Source: Acidobacteriota bacterium (GTDB taxonomy: Bacteria; Acidobacteriota; Terriglobia; Bryobacterales; Bryobacteraceae). Taken from it: a stretch of 64,000 nucleotides of DNA. The notes under the pieces were generated by a model, which saw only the letters and a list, made by a program, of their open reading frames with translations, did no database searches and had not been told where the DNA came from. Of the stretch, positions 8,475 through 18,256 are shown piece by piece. A program made the translations under genes and the position numbers. The stretch covers positions 1,307 through 65,306 of the forward strand of contig JAFDVS010000009.1 in assembly GCA_018268935.1 (NCBI GenBank), in the 5' to 3' direction. The first letter of the stretch is position 1, and every line of letters starts with the position of its first letter.

Positions 8475-11400
8475 ATGCGTTTTCTGGGCTCCACGTGGAT
8501 CAGTCTGTATGTGCTGTTCGCGGTGTCCGCCGCGGCGCAAACCCCCATCACCACATTCCGCCAGCATTGCTTCGCCTGTCACGGCAAAGCGGCCGCGGGC
8601 GGTGTGAACCTGGAGCAACTGACTGCCAATCCTTCTGTCGGCGATCAGTTCCAGCAGTGGCAGAAGGTGGCCACGGCATTGGAGCAGAAACGCATGCCGC
8701 CGGCGAAGATGCCGCAGTTGAGCGAAGAGCAGCGCCTCTCCGCCGTGAACTGGATTCGCGGCAGCCTGAAGGAGCATGCGCGGCGTGCGGCCGGCGATCC
8801 GGGTCGCGTCACCATGCGCCGGCTCACCAGCGGCGAGTATGCCTACACCGTGCGCGACCTCACCGGGCTTGATTTCAAACTCGATCGCGACTTCGTCAGC
8901 GACTCGGTGGGCGGCGAAGGCTTCACGAACTTCGGCGATGTGCAATTCCTCGACGATGCCAATCTGGAGCGCTATCTGGCGACCGCGAAGTTCATCGCCT
9001 CGCATGCCGTGATCGGCGCGGGGCCGCTGCGCTTTTACGATGATCCCGGCAAGAGCGGCATGGAGCTGTCGGCCATCAATCGCATTCAGGAAATCTACTT
9101 TGCCAACGGCTTCCGATCGGCAGCCGGTGAGGGCGCGAAGCCCTACGGGCTGGAGCGTTACTCGAAAGCCTTCCACGCCGCCTGGCGCTATCGGCATCGC
9201 GCCGCACTCGGCCAGCCGCAGGCAACACTGGCTTCCATCGCCAAAGCCGAAGGACTCAGCGTGCGCTTTGTGGAGCATATCTGGGGCGTATTGAATCAGG
9301 AGAATGCTCCGTATCCAACGTCCGAAATAGTTGCTCGCTTCCGCAAATTCCCCGGCACCTCGGAGGCCGCGCAGAAGGCGAGTGACGATCTGCAGAAGTA
9401 TCTTACCGACTGGCCGCGCATGCTCTTTGCCGCGGGCGAACTCGCGGCTGGTGGGCAGGGCGATGAACGGGCGTTGGTGTTGACTGAAGCATCCGTGGAG
9501 GCTAAGCCGAAGAACCGTTATCGCTTCGGGCTCTTCCTTCGCTCACGCACGGGCGAGAAGAAAGCCCCACGCATCGTGCTGATGATGGTCAACGTCAATC
9601 CGGATTCGAAGGACAAGCCGACGGTGGTGTGGCGCAATCCGATGATCCGCTTCCGCAATGCCGACCGCAGCGAGGGATTGTCCATGCCCTTGCGCGAAGC
9701 GGTCGACGAAACGGTGCGGCAGCAACTCGCCTTCGGAACCCATCCGGCCGGCGCATCGATCGGCGCCAATGATTTCGTCACGGTGGGTGCTTCGACGGTG
9801 ACGTTTAACCTGAAACCTCCGGAGAAGGCCGCGGGAATCGAACTGCTGGTGGATGCGGAGATGATTCCGGGGCCGGCAGGAGATGCGGTTCTTCGCACTA
9901 CCATCAGCGAAAGCGAGGACATGAGCAAAGGCCGTCCCGTATGGGCGCTGCTCGCCGACACAGGCAATCAGGGCTTCAAGAATTGGAAGTCCGGAGTGCT
10001 GCAGTTCGGCGCCAACCTGCCGCTGATCTCGCATGGCGAGCCCAATCCATCGGATCGCGATCCGATTCCGCCGCCGTTCAACAACAACTACAACCAGCCG
10101 GAGCGCGATCACTTCCACGCCAAGCTGAAGTACTTCCGCGATGACCGCTTCCTGGTGGAAAAGATGCTGGATGACGCGACGCGCAAGCGGTTGGATCAGG
10201 CCTGGGCCGATCTGCTGCTTTCGTTCGAGTATCACGATGAGTTCCTTCGCTTCGTCGGGCGCAAATACAAGCTCGATCTGAAGACCACGGACATTGAGAA
10301 GCTGAACGCCGATGAGATTGCCGCGCTGCCGGCCGAGCCTCGCAAATACGTGACGGAACTGCGCGCCAACTACGATGCGTTGATGGCGATGCAGCGTGCC
10401 GCGCGTGACGGACATGTGGCGGCGTGTCTGGAACTGGCGAGCGAAGCATGGCGGCGCCCGCTTACTGACGCGGAGAAGCAGGAACTGCGCGCATTCTATG
10501 CGAAGGCGCGGCAAGGGATGGAACTGGATCATCCGTCGGCTGTGCGTGCACTATTGACGCGTATTCTGGTGGCGCCGGCGTTTCTCTATCGCCTGGAGAA
10601 ACCAGCCGAGGGTTTGCAGGCGCGCCCGCTGAATGCTCATGAAGTGGCCAGCCGGTTGAGCTACTTCCTGTGGTCTTCGTTGCCCGATGCGGAACTGCGC
10701 AAGTCCGCGGATACAGGTGCGCTGCTCACGCCGCAACAACTGACGGCACAGACCAAACGCATGTTGATGGATGGCCGTTCGCGGCGGCTGGCGACGGAGT
10801 TCTTCGGGCAGTGGCTCGGCTTCTATCGCTTCGATCAGCACACGGGCGTCGACACGAAGCGCTTCCCCGAATTCAGTGAGCCGATCAAGGCGGCGATGTA
10901 CGATGAGGCCGTCAGCTTCTTTGAACACATCGTGCGGCATGACCGTCCGGTGAGTGAGATGCTGTACGCCAACTACGCGTTCCTGAATAAGGATCTGGCG
11001 AAGTTCTACGGGATCGGCAAGCAAGTGTCCTCTACCACGCGTGTGGAGAAGGTGGACGATGCGAACGCGTTTCATCGCGGCGGCCTGTTGCGATTAGGCG
11101 CTGTGTTGACGGCCACTTCGGCGCCGCTGCGGACGAGCCCGGTGAAGCGCGGCGACTGGCTGTTGCGGCGCATCATGGGCACTCCGGTGCCCCCGCCTCC
11201 GGCCGATGCCGGCTCCATCCCCGCGGATGAGAAATCGTTTGGTGGATTGAGCCTGCGCGAAAAGCTGGAAGCGCACAAGCGCAACGCTACTTGCGCCGGA
11301 TGCCACACACGGATCGACCCGCTGGGCTTCCCGCTGGAGCGCTATGACTCGATGGGGCGTTGGCGTGAGAAGTACTCCGACGGCAAGCCGGTGGACGATT

Positions 11401-11681
11401 CGAGCGAGATGGCGGATAAGAAAGTGCTGGCCGGCGTGGATGGGCTGCTCGATTACATCCGCTCTAATGAAGCCCAGGTGCTGCGAACGTTCTACGGCAA
11501 GCTGCTTGGCTTTGCGCTGGGCCGCACCGTGTCGATTGGAGATCAGCAGTTGCTGGATAAACTGGTGGCGCGTGGGGGCAATGCAACGTTCTCGCAGGTG
11601 GTGGCTGAAATCGTGGCCAGCCCGCAATTCCGCAATCGCAAAGATCAGCCCGTATCTCTGGCAAGGAGCAACAGACCGTGA
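8475..11681 (+). CDS. DUF1592-family planctomycete-type cytochrome-like protein
   Basis: A 1068-residue exported protein of the DUF1587/DUF1595/DUF1592/DUF1588/DUF1585 architecture common in planctomycetes and acidobacteria. A signal peptide ends near AAAQ. A cytochrome c motif CFACH (C32, C35, H36) opens the mature part. Then come a DUF1587-like block ([19 protein letters not shown]), a long carbohydrate-binding-like middle, a DUF1595-like block ([17 protein letters not shown]), DUF1592 ([14 protein letters not shown]), DUF1588 with a second motif CAGCH ([19 protein letters not shown]) and DUF1585 at the end. It is always followed by DUF1552, as here, with a 4-nt overlap. The pair is thought to work in periplasmic electron transfer or glycan breakdown; no reaction is proven. 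Confidence 0.93.
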   Translation: MRFLGSTWISLYVLFAVSAAAQTPITTFRQHCFACHGKAAAGGVNLEQLTANPSVGDQFQQWQKVATALEQKRMPPAKMPQLSEEQRLSAVNWIRGSLKEHARRAAGDPGRVTMRRLTSGEYAYTVRDLTGLDFKLDRDFVSDSVGGEGFTNFGDVQFLDDANLERYLATAKFIASHAVIGAGPLRFYDDPGKSGMELSAINRIQEIYFANGFRSAAGEGAKPYGLERYSKAFHAAWRYRHRAALGQPQATLASIAKAEGLSVRFVEHIWGVLNQENAPYPTSEIVARFRKFPGTSEAAQKASDDLQKYLTDWPRMLFAAGELAAGGQGDERALVLTEASVEAKPKNRYRFGLFLRSRTGEKKAPRIVLMMVNVNPDSKDKPTVVWRNPMIRFRNADRSEGLSMPLREAVDETVRQQLAFGTHPAGASIGANDFVTVGASTVTFNLKPPEKAAGIELLVDAEMIPGPAGDAVLRTTISESEDMSKGRPVWALLADTGNQGFKNWKSGVLQFGANLPLISHGEPNPSDRDPIPPPFNNNYNQPERDHFHAKLKYFRDDRFLVEKMLDDATRKRLDQAWADLLLSFEYHDEFLRFVGRKYKLDLKTTDIEKLNADEIAALPAEPRKYVTELRANYDALMAMQRAARDGHVAACLELASEAWRRPLTDAEKQELRAFYAKARQGMELDHPSAVRALLTRILVAPAFLYRLEKPAEGLQARPLNAHEVASRLSYFLWSSLPDAELRKSADTGALLTPQQLTAQTKRMLMDGRSRRLATEFFGQWLGFYRFDQHTGVDTKRFPEFSEPIKAAMYDEAVSFFEHIVRHDRPVSEMLYANYAFLNKDLAKFYGIGKQVSSTTRVEKVDDANAFHRGGLLRLGAVLTATSAPLRTSPVKRGDWLLRRIMGTPVPPPPADAGSIPADEKSFGGLSLREKLEAHKRNATCAGCHTRIDPLGFPLERYDSMGRWREKYSDGKPVDDSSEMADKKVLAGVDGLLDYIRSNEAQVLRTFYGKLLGFALGRTVSIGDQQLLDKLVARGGNATFSQVVAEIVASPQFRNRKDQPVSLARSNRP

Positions 11682-13027
11682 AGACATCTACTGCGTTTCA
11701 GAAATCGCGCCGCCACTTCCTGCGCGGCGCCGGCGTTGCTCTCGCGTTGCCTTGGATGGAATCACTGCCGCTTGTGGCGGGGCCAACGAAGACGGCATCG
11801 AACAAGCCGCCGCTGCGATACGCGCTGGTGTATTTCTCCAATGGCGTGGAACCGGAGCATTGGTGGGCGAAGGGCAGCGGGAAGGACATGCAGTTGGGAC
11901 CCGGGCCGGCGCCGCTTGCGCCGCACCGCGAAGACATCGTCTTCCTGCGAGGGCTCTACAACAAGCAGGCGGTGCTTTCCACCAGCCCGCACCTGGGACG
12001 TATGGCGAACATGCTCTCCGGCGGCACAGTGAGCCTCGATCCCAGTAACATCCAAGTTGCCACGACATTCGATCAGGTGCTGGCGCGCGAGATTGGCGGC
12101 AACACCGCGGTGCCGAGCCTGGCTCTAGGCATTGAGCCGAACGAACTGCGTTTGGAAGACGGGCTCTCGATGATCTACGGGTCGTGCATTTCGTGGGCAT
12201 CGTCGACGAAGCCTGCGACGAAAGAGATCTATCCCGCGCGGGCGTTTGACATGCTGGTGGGCGATGGCAGCGGCCGGCCGTTGGATCGCACGATTCTCGA
12301 CGCCGTGCGCGGCGATGCGAAGAGCCTGCAAACGAAGATCGGCGGCGGCGATAAGCGCAAACTCGACGAATACCTGGAGTCGATTCGTGACATCGAGAAA
12401 CGCATTGAGCGCGCTGCGAAGGATGAGCGGCTGGAGGGTTGGAAGCCGTCGCTCGCGAAGCCCAACATCACTCGTCCGGCCGAGCAGTTGCCGCAGGACG
12501 TTCCTTCGCACATGAAGCTGATGCTCGATCTGATCGTGCTGGCCTTCCAGATGGATAAGACGCGGCTGGTCACGCTGATGCTCAACAACGACCTGTCGCA
12601 GATGAACTTCGGCTTCATCGACGGCGTGCAGGGCGCGCTGCACCTCGACCTGACGCACAATGGCAAGGCGCCGAAAGCGGAAGCGATGTACCTCAAGACG
12701 AATCAATTCCATGTGCAGCAGTACGTGCACTTGATCGAGCGTCTGAAGGCGATTGACGAAGGCGGCTCTTCGATCTTCGATAATTCGATCCTGATGATGG
12801 CTTCGAATCTGTTCGATGGTGATGCCCATAGCGCGGATCACATGCCGTTCGTGCTCTCCGGCCGCGCAGGCGGAGCGATGAAGACGGGGCGCATCCTGGA
12901 CTTCATGGACAAAGGCGATGACAACCGGCGCGCATGCAGTCTGTACCTGTCGATCATGGACCGCATGGGGCTGACGCTCGATCGCTTCGGCGATACTGAG
13001 AAGCGGCTGCCCGATCTATTTGTCTAA
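11678..13027 (+). CDS. DUF1552-family Tat-exported protein
   Basis: A 449-residue protein with a twin-arginine signal ([19 protein letters not shown]). It is the standard partner of the DUF1592 protein and is related to the DUF1501 sulfatase-like group: [16 protein letters not shown], then [11 protein letters not shown], and a C-terminal [21 protein letters not shown] with His/Asp residues that may bind metal. Start is the GTG at 11678, overlapping the stop of the upstream gene (GTGA), so translation is coupled. Its end overlaps the convergent gene by 12 nt. The function of the family is unknown. Confidence 0.92.
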   Translation: MKTSTAFQKSRRHFLRGAGVALALPWMESLPLVAGPTKTASNKPPLRYALVYFSNGVEPEHWWAKGSGKDMQLGPGPAPLAPHREDIVFLRGLYNKQAVLSTSPHLGRMANMLSGGTVSLDPSNIQVATTFDQVLAREIGGNTAVPSLALGIEPNELRLEDGLSMIYGSCISWASSTKPATKEIYPARAFDMLVGDGSGRPLDRTILDAVRGDAKSLQTKIGGGDKRKLDEYLESIRDIEKRIERAAKDERLEGWKPSLAKPNITRPAEQLPQDVPSHMKLMLDLIVLAFQMDKTRLVTLMLNNDLSQMNFGFIDGVQGALHLDLTHNGKAPKAEAMYLKTNQFHVQQYVHLIERLKAIDEGGSSIFDNSILMMASNLFDGDAHSADHMPFVLSGRAGGAMKTGRILDFMDKGDDNRRACSLYLSIMDRMGLTLDRFGDTEKRLPDLFV

Positions 13028-13738
13028 GTTGCGCAGCACATCCCACAACGAAACGCCGAATTCATCGGCGATGGCGAAGGCCGCCACAACGCCGATCAGC
13101 GCATACATCACGTACTTCCCGTAGTGCCGCAGCACCATCGCGCGTCCAGCTTCGGGGCGGCTGCGGCTCCACAAGCGTTCCCGATTGGCCTCGAGGAAGT
13201 GCCGGCCGTAGGCTTCGTTGCGCAGAGTGAAGCGGCGCCAGGTGGGCTCAAAGGTTTGCGATTGATCGGAAGTGAAATCCACTGCGCTGGTGATGGAAGT
13301 GGGCGGCTTCACCGCCAGATGATTGCTTCCGTACCAGATGCCGATGGCGCAGGTGAAGGTGATGAGGATGAAGAGCAACGCGATTCCACCGCTGAGCACG
13401 ATTCCTTTCGGATCGCGTTCCGCAACGGCTTGCAGTGCATACGGGAGAGCAACAGAGAAGACCCAGAAACTGCCGGCCATGGGAATCCACAACGCCCAGC
13501 CATGCAGCAGGCGGCGGAAGAACAACGTTGGATCGGGCTTTCGTTCCCTGCGGTGCGCCGCGGCGCATTGCGAACAGAAGTAGGGCTGGAACGACACGAG
13601 GCCACGGCTATCGGCGGTATGAAAGACGCGGGCGATGGTGAGGCGCTCCGCGGCCGGAGCACAGCAATTGGCGCAAAGACGAGGAAACACAGGCTTCCCG
13701 GATAAAGGGACGACGGTGTAATCCTCGGGGGAGTCCAT
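13016..13738 (-). CDS. Zinc-ribbon membrane protein of unknown function
   Basis: A 240-residue protein I do not recognise. The N-terminus has two CxxC pairs (C22/C25 and C55/C58) that fit a zinc ribbon facing the cytoplasm. Two hydrophobic helices follow (about 85-105, [15 protein letters not shown], and about 115-140, [17 protein letters not shown]), and a third near the C-terminus (about 205-225, [16 protein letters not shown]). It is the last gene of the minus-strand run and follows the heme protein without a gap. A role in handling or sensing something in the membrane is possible but not supported. Confidence 0.75.
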   Translation of the reverse strand: MDSPEDYTVVPLSGKPVFPRLCANCCAPAAERLTIARVFHTADSRGLVSFQPYFCSQCAAAHRRERKPDPTLFFRRLLHGWALWIPMAGSFWVFSVALPYALQAVAERDPKGIVLSGGIALLFILITFTCAIGIWYGSNHLAVKPPTSITSAVDFTSDQSQTFEPTWRRFTLRNEAYGRHFLEANRERLWSRSRPEAGRAMVLRHYGKYVMYALIGVVAAFAIADEFGVSLWDVLRNLDK

Positions 13739-14479
13739 TTACTTCGCGGCGGATGAAGCCGAAAGCCGCGCCTGCACGTTCTTCAGGCGGCCAGGCTCAT
13801 GGCAGGTGATGCACATGTTGTCGGTTTCGCTGTTGAGCGCGGGCAGCGTCTTCCAGCGCTTGGCGCGCGATTCATAGGGAGAACCTTGGAGCTTGGTGAA
13901 CATGGTGTCGATGAGCGCATCGCGGTCCTCTTTGTCGCCGAGGCGATCGGAGGCATAGGCCAGCAGCGACCACGTTTCCCCGCGCATGTGCGGCGGAAGC
14001 TTGTCGAATGCCGCCCCTTGCATGACCGGGACTTTCCGCAGCAGTTCACGGCCATCGCGATAGAGCCACTGCTTGTCTTCCTCCGGCACGTAATACGCGC
14101 TCATGATCATCCCGCCGCCGACGATGATGTATACGGCGACATCGTTGGGATTAGCGGCGATGGCTTTCTCGCGCAGCACTTTGCTTTCGGCGAGACGCTT
14201 CTGATATTCGGCTTTGTTGCCCTTGGCGATGGCGTCACGCAGGTGATATTGCGTGGCGAGAAACTTCCAGGCGAGGGCGCTCGAGTGCGTGGGGTTCGAG
14301 GCGAGGAAGTGTTCCAGTTTGCGCTCCCCGCGTGCGAGGGCCTCGGCGTCTTTGGCCATCCAGCCGGCGAAGATGTCCTCGCGAACCCAGGTGTGGATGG
14401 TGAGTTTTTCCGGTTTATCCAGGCTTTCCGCGGTAAGCAGAAAGGGAACGGCGAGCAATCCCAGCAGTGTACGACGCAT
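13739..14479 (-). CDS. Exported single-heme (CxxCH) protein with TPR-like helices
   Basis: A 246-residue exported protein with a short signal peptide (MRRTLLGLLAVPFLLTAES). Most of the chain is helical and TPR-like (EALARGERKLEHFLASNP; AIAANPNDVAVYIIVGGG). Near the C-terminus lies one heme c motif, CITCH (C223, C226, H227), followed by EPGRL. It could be a small periplasmic electron carrier or a structural one-heme protein. The gene abuts the zinc-ribbon membrane gene with no gap, so the two probably share an mRNA. The exact role is unknown. Confidence 0.75.
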   Translation of the reverse strand: MRRTLLGLLAVPFLLTAESLDKPEKLTIHTWVREDIFAGWMAKDAEALARGERKLEHFLASNPTHSSALAWKFLATQYHLRDAIAKGNKAEYQKRLAESKVLREKAIAANPNDVAVYIIVGGGMIMSAYYVPEEDKQWLYRDGRELLRKVPVMQGAAFDKLPPHMRGETWSLLAYASDRLGDKEDRDALIDTMFTKLQGSPYESRAKRWKTLPALNSETDNMCITCHEPGRLKNVQARLSASSAAK

Positions 14480-14503
14480 GAAAAAGAGGATAGCCGATGG
14501 CGG

Positions 14504-15334
14504 CTAGAGTTTCCACGTGGCGCGGAGCCATTCGACCATTTTCGTCTTGTAGCCCTGGAATTCGGGGTTCTTTTCCCAGGGGCCGACGCCGTGCGGCGCG
14601 CCTTCCACGGTGTAGACCTCGCACTGATTGCCGGCCTTCTTGAGTGCGTCGCAGAGTAGGGGAGATTGGTCATAGGGCACGGCTGCATCCTTTGTTCCGT
14701 GAATAAAGAGGAACGGCGGGAGGCCCTTCTTCACATACGTGATGGGAGAGGCTTCGCGCAGCTTCGCCATGCCTGCTTCATCGAGTTTGTCGACGCCAAG
14801 GAACTCGCGCAGGTTCTTGGTAACTTCTCCACGCTCTTTCTCGCGCTTCAGCAGGTCATGTGCTCCATAGAAATCGACGACGGCGGAAACCTCGGCGCCC
14901 TTGTTGCGCTTGATTCCGGCATAGGCCACTAAGTGGCCGCCGGCGGATTCGCCCATCAGCGCGATGCGGCGCGTGTCCACCTTGTATTCCTTGGCGTGCG
15001 CGCGGACCCAGCGAATGGCGGCATCCACGTCTTCGGTGGCCGCGGGGTACTTGTACTGCGGGGCGAGGCGGTAGTTGATGGTGAACCAGGCGAAACCCGC
15101 TTTCGTCAGCACGGGGAAGATCGGCGTGACATAAGTGCGCTTGGTGCCGTTCACCCATCCGCCGCCATGCACGATGATCACGGTGGGGAAAGGGCCCTTG
15201 CCATCGGGGACATAGGCATCGAGGGTGAGCGAAACACCGCCGGGTTTTGAGAACTCGATGTCGTTCCTTTCGCCGGCGGTGGCGAGGGCGAGTGCGAAGA
15301 ACAGGGCAAAGGCGCTATTTGCCAAAAGCCGCAT
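14504..15334 (-). CDS. Secreted acetylesterase-like alpha/beta hydrolase
   Basis: A 276-residue exported enzyme of the hormone-sensitive-lipase/BD-FAE type. Signal peptide MRLLANSAFALFFALALATAG. The oxyanion motif is HGGGW (56-60), the nucleophile elbow is GESAGG with Ser130, the acid is in HGTKDAAVP, and the base in EGAPHGVGPW. Enzymes of this group remove acetyl or feruloyl groups from sugars or hydrolyse short esters. The frame is open further upstream, but ATG 15334 gives a proper signal peptide. Its start lies 20 nt inside the end of the phosphotriesterase-like gene, so the two are likely co-translated. Confidence 0.88.
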   Translation of the reverse strand: MRLLANSAFALFFALALATAGERNDIEFSKPGGVSLTLDAYVPDGKGPFPTVIIVHGGGWVNGTKRTYVTPIFPVLTKAGFAWFTINYRLAPQYKYPAATEDVDAAIRWVRAHAKEYKVDTRRIALMGESAGGHLVAYAGIKRNKGAEVSAVVDFYGAHDLLKREKERGEVTKNLREFLGVDKLDEAGMAKLREASPITYVKKGLPPFLFIHGTKDAAVPYDQSPLLCDALKKAGNQCEVYTVEGAPHGVGPWEKNPEFQGYKTKMVEWLRATWKL

Positions 15335-16229
15335 AGGGATTCTCCTGGAGCAGAGTCTTGTGTTGCGCTGGCGAGAGCAGCGGGGCGAACTTGGTGTAGA
15401 TGGGATCGTAGTCTTTGAATGAGCCGCCATCGGGCTCGCCGGGCTTGTAGTAGCCTGCGTCCTGCGAGATCAACGTGCGATGCAGCAGCTTGTTGGTGTC
15501 CATGAAGCGGACGCATTCCAGGTGCCAGTCGAGTGCTGGTTTGGCGGGGCCGATGTGATCGAACTCGACCCATGCTCCTGCTTCGGCGGCCTTCTTGTGG
15601 AAGCTATGATCCTTCTCGCCGTCGGCATGCACCCAGACGAACTTCGCGGCGGGCGCCTTGGCCTCAGTGACGATGGCGATCTGCTCCATGGCGGCGATGC
15701 CGTTGCCGGTGTGCGAGGCGATGGTGAGTCCAGTGTCTTTTGTGCAGAGCGCGGCGGCTTTGACGATTTTCTTGTCGAGTGCGCCGAGCGGGCCGCGGTT
15801 GACACCGATCTTGATGAAGCGCGGCTTCATTCCGTGGACCCCATTGCGATACTCAGCGGTCCAGCGGGCGGCGAGTTGCTCCGGTGTTTCCGTTTGCACG
15901 TAGTCGGGAAGGTATTCGTGGTTGCGGGCGGCGTAGAGTCCGGTGTTGGTCCAGATTTCGATGCCGGTAGCGTCGGCGAGGCGGCGCAGCAGTTTCGGGT
16001 CGCGGCCGATGAAGTTGGGAGTGCAGTCCTGAAAGCGTTTGCAGCCGAGTTTGGCGATGGCGTCGAGCTTCGGCTTCACCTTGGTGAAGACGACGTTGGC
16101 ATCGTAGTCGGCGCGCTTGAAGTTGACCAGGACATGTTCATGCACCAACACGGTGGGCGGAGGTGGGGCAGCGAAGGCAGCGGCGGCGAGAAACGAGAAT
16201 TGACGGCGCGTGAGTTCAACGGATGGCAT
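15315..16229 (-). CDS. Tat-exported phosphotriesterase/amidohydrolase-like protein
   Basis: A 304-residue protein with a twin-arginine signal (TRRQFSFLAAAAFAAP). It keeps the start of the phosphotriesterase-family barrel: VLVHEHVLVNF carries the HxH-like metal pair, followed by CKRFQDCTPNFIGRDP, RFIKIGVNRGPL with the usual bridging lysine, TIASHTGNG with a metal His, FVWVHADGE with another, and LISQDAGYY with the catalytic Asp. The metal set looks complete, so an active hydrolase (lactonase or phosphotriesterase) is likely, but the substrate is open. The ATG at 16229 was chosen because it begins the Tat signal. It overlaps both neighbours (20 nt and 14 nt). Confidence 0.85.
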   Translation of the reverse strand: MPSVELTRRQFSFLAAAAFAAPPPPTVLVHEHVLVNFKRADYDANVVFTKVKPKLDAIAKLGCKRFQDCTPNFIGRDPKLLRRLADATGIEIWTNTGLYAARNHEYLPDYVQTETPEQLAARWTAEYRNGVHGMKPRFIKIGVNRGPLGALDKKIVKAAALCTKDTGLTIASHTGNGIAAMEQIAIVTEAKAPAAKFVWVHADGEKDHSFHKKAAEAGAWVEFDHIGPAKPALDWHLECVRFMDTNKLLHRTLISQDAGYYKPGEPDGGSFKDYDPIYTKFAPLLSPAQHKTLLQENPYAAFGK

Positions 16230-16644
16230 CGAAGGTGGCTCTTCCTTGTTGGACGATGGCGTAGTAGGCTTCCACGGAGGCGTTGGGGAAACGGGATTTC
16301 CAGGTGGCGGCAACATCGCGCAGGTCCTTCTCCTGGCGGATGCGTTCCGGGCCTACGAGGCGATTGATGGGGCCGCGATGATACCAGCGGCAATCGTCGT
16401 GGCCGATGAGGATGATGCGGGCAGGCTCATCGAGGTCCATGAGGAACTTGATGTGACGCCAGCCGCTCCAGGCGAACTTGGGCAGATAGCTTTCTAACGT
16501 GAGTGATTGCACACCGCCGGGCAGGGCGAGCAGACCGTAGTTGCGCACCCCGGCGGTGGTGCGAAGGAAATCCTGGAAGTAGGGTTGATAAAGCGAACTG
16601 GAGCAGTGGACGACGAACGTGCCTTCACCCTTGGGTGGTCTCAT
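16216..16644 (-). CDS. Beta-carbonic-anhydrase-like protein without the catalytic dyad
   Basis: A 142-residue soluble protein. Its pattern follows beta-type carbonic anhydrases: a cysteine after a core strand (VVHCSSS, C14), a glycine-rich turn (LLALPGG), then a strand ending in HxxC (ILIGHDDCRWY, H82 and C85). These three would be the zinc ligands. The usual CxDxR, whose Asp and Arg are the catalytic and gating pair, reads CSSSL here, so hydration of CO2 by the normal path is doubtful. It overlaps the flotillin gene by 20 nt and the phosphotriesterase-like gene by 14 nt. It may be a zinc-binding member with another role. The fold assignment is by motif only. Confidence 0.65.
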   Translation of the reverse strand: MRPPKGEGTFVVHCSSSLYQPYFQDFLRTTAGVRNYGLLALPGGVQSLTLESYLPKFAWSGWRHIKFLMDLDEPARIILIGHDDCRWYHRGPINRLVGPERIRQEKDLRDVAATWKSRFPNASVEAYYAIVQQGRATFDAIR

Positions 16645-18181
16645 TGCTCGATACCTCCGGTTTGCCGTCCTTCACGCCGAGTTGCTGCAGGATGGTGGGA
16701 ACATCGAGCCCCATGGCCTGCAGTTGCTGGAGGAGGCCGAAGATCACGGTTGGCGTAGCCTGCGCGATTTTGTTGAGGCCGGAGGAACCGTTGGGGCCAT
16801 TGCCGCCGTTGTCGATGACGACCATACGATCGATGTTGCCGAGCGGCGCTGCCACCGCGGAGAAGACGCCGGCAGACGATTCGATGATGGCGGGCAGTTT
16901 TTCGAGGATGGTTTGCAGGCGCGCGGCTTCGTTGAATTGTTTCCACGCCTGGGCTTTGCGTTCGATGGCGGTGGCCTCAGCGACGCCCTGTGCTTCGATG
17001 GCGCGGGCCTGGGCAAGACCGATGGCTTCGATCTTGGCTGCCTCGGCCCGGCCTTCGGATTCGAGCGCGGCAGCGCGGCCTGCGCCTTCCTTACGCAGAC
17101 GTTCGAGTTCGGCTTCGGCGAGTGAGATGAGGGCCTGGCGTTTGCCTTCGGCTTCGAGCACAGAGGCTTCCTTTTCCGCCTGCGCGCGCACGACGCGGGC
17201 CTGGCGCTCCGCTTCAGCGGGCTTGAGAACAGTGGCTTCGAGTTCCTTTTGTTTGCGGAGCACTTCCTGTTCCTGCACGGAGATGAGTTCCTGCGTGCGC
17301 TGGCGTTCGACTTTCACTTCCTCGGCGACTACGGATTGGCGCGCCTTCGCTTGTGCCAGTGGACCTGCCTGATCCGCGCGGGCCTTTTCGGTCTGCACTT
17401 CGGCCTGATACTGGGCCTGGCGAATCTGCAGGTCGCGTTGCGATTGTGCGATTTCGCCTTCGGCGTGGAGTTTCGCGCGCTCGCCTTCCTGGAGAGCAGA
17501 TGCGGATTTGATCTTGGAGTCACGAGTCGCTTCGGCCTCGCCGATGATGGCGTCGCGCTTCACTTCGGCCGTGCGGCGCTTGCCAAGGGCGTTGAGGTAG
17601 TCCTCTTCATCGCTGACTTCCTGGATGGTGAGGACGTCAACGCCAAGACCCATTTTCTCCAGGTCATTGGCGGCTTCGGAGGTGAGCTTCTGGGCGAAGG
17701 AGTTGCGATCGGAGTTGACCTCTTCCACGGTGAGAGTGCCAAGGATGGAGCGGAGGTGGCCTTCGAGAGTTTGAAAGATGACCTGCTGGATGTCGTTGTG
17801 AGACATGCCGAGGAAGCGTTCCGCGGCGGCATGGAGCGAGGTTTCGTCGGAGCGGATCTTAACGTTGGCGACGGCTTTGACGGAAACCGGGACGCCTTGG
17901 ATGGTGTAAGCGCGGCGGATTTCGAGAGGGATGGTGATGACGTTTAGGGAGAGGTAGTCCACCTTTTCGAGCAAAGGGATGCGCAGCGCGGCGCCTCCAC
18001 GCACCATGCGGTATCCCACCATGCGGCCATCGGCGAGTTTGCGTTTGCGCCCGCTCAGCACTGCAACGAGGTTGGGCGGGACCTTGAGGTAATTGCGGGA
18101 AAAGAGCGCCGCCGCGATGATGACTGACAGCATCACCACGACGAATACGAACGGAATCGCTAAACGCGGGAGTTCCATCAT
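16625..18181 (-). CDS. Flotillin-family SPFH membrane protein
   Basis: A 518-residue flotillin. A hydrophobic N-terminal anchor (about 8-28, IPFVFVVVMLSVIIAAALF) is followed by an SPFH/PHB domain (about 30-210; VPPNLVAVLSGRKRK, GGAALRIPLLEKVDYLSLNV) and a long Glu/Ala-rich coiled coil (about 215-400, repeats such as AEAER and EAEGKRQALISLAEAELERL), then a Gly/Asn-rich linker and a short tail. Flotillins form membrane scaffolds (functional microdomains). An antiporter gene lies upstream on the same strand, behind a hairpin; the carbonic-anhydrase-like gene overlaps its end. ATG 18181 or the adjacent ATG 18178 may be used. Confidence 0.92.
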   Translation of the reverse strand: MMELPRLAIPFVFVVVMLSVIIAAALFSRNYLKVPPNLVAVLSGRKRKLADGRMVGYRMVRGGAALRIPLLEKVDYLSLNVITIPLEIRRAYTIQGVPVSVKAVANVKIRSDETSLHAAAERFLGMSHNDIQQVIFQTLEGHLRSILGTLTVEEVNSDRNSFAQKLTSEAANDLEKMGLGVDVLTIQEVSDEEDYLNALGKRRTAEVKRDAIIGEAEATRDSKIKSASALQEGERAKLHAEGEIAQSQRDLQIRQAQYQAEVQTEKARADQAGPLAQAKARQSVVAEEVKVERQRTQELISVQEQEVLRKQKELEATVLKPAEAERQARVVRAQAEKEASVLEAEGKRQALISLAEAELERLRKEGAGRAAALESEGRAEAAKIEAIGLAQARAIEAQGVAEATAIERKAQAWKQFNEAARLQTILEKLPAIIESSAGVFSAVAAPLGNIDRMVVIDNGGNGPNGSSGLNKIAQATPTVIFGLLQQLQAMGLDVPTILQQLGVKDGKPEVSSNETTQG

Positions 18182-18192
18182 GCCGTGCAGAT

Positions 18193-18249
18193 TACCAGTT
18201 GCCGCGAGAAGATAGCAACTGGTAGTGCCTGAACTCTTCAGGCACTACC
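18193..18249 (-). terminator. Two mutually exclusive hairpins between antiporter and flotillin genes
   Basis: Stem A: 18193-18202 pairs with 18215-18224 (perfect 10 bp, 12-nt loop). Stem B: 18221-18232 pairs with 18238-18249 (perfect 12 bp, 5-nt loop ACTCT). The stems share GGTA at 18221-18224, so both cannot form fully at once. On the minus strand this follows the antiporter stop and precedes the flotillin start. No clear U-tract is present, so it may be an attenuator, processing site or weak terminator. Confidence 0.6.
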
Positions 18250-18256
18250 TAGCAAC

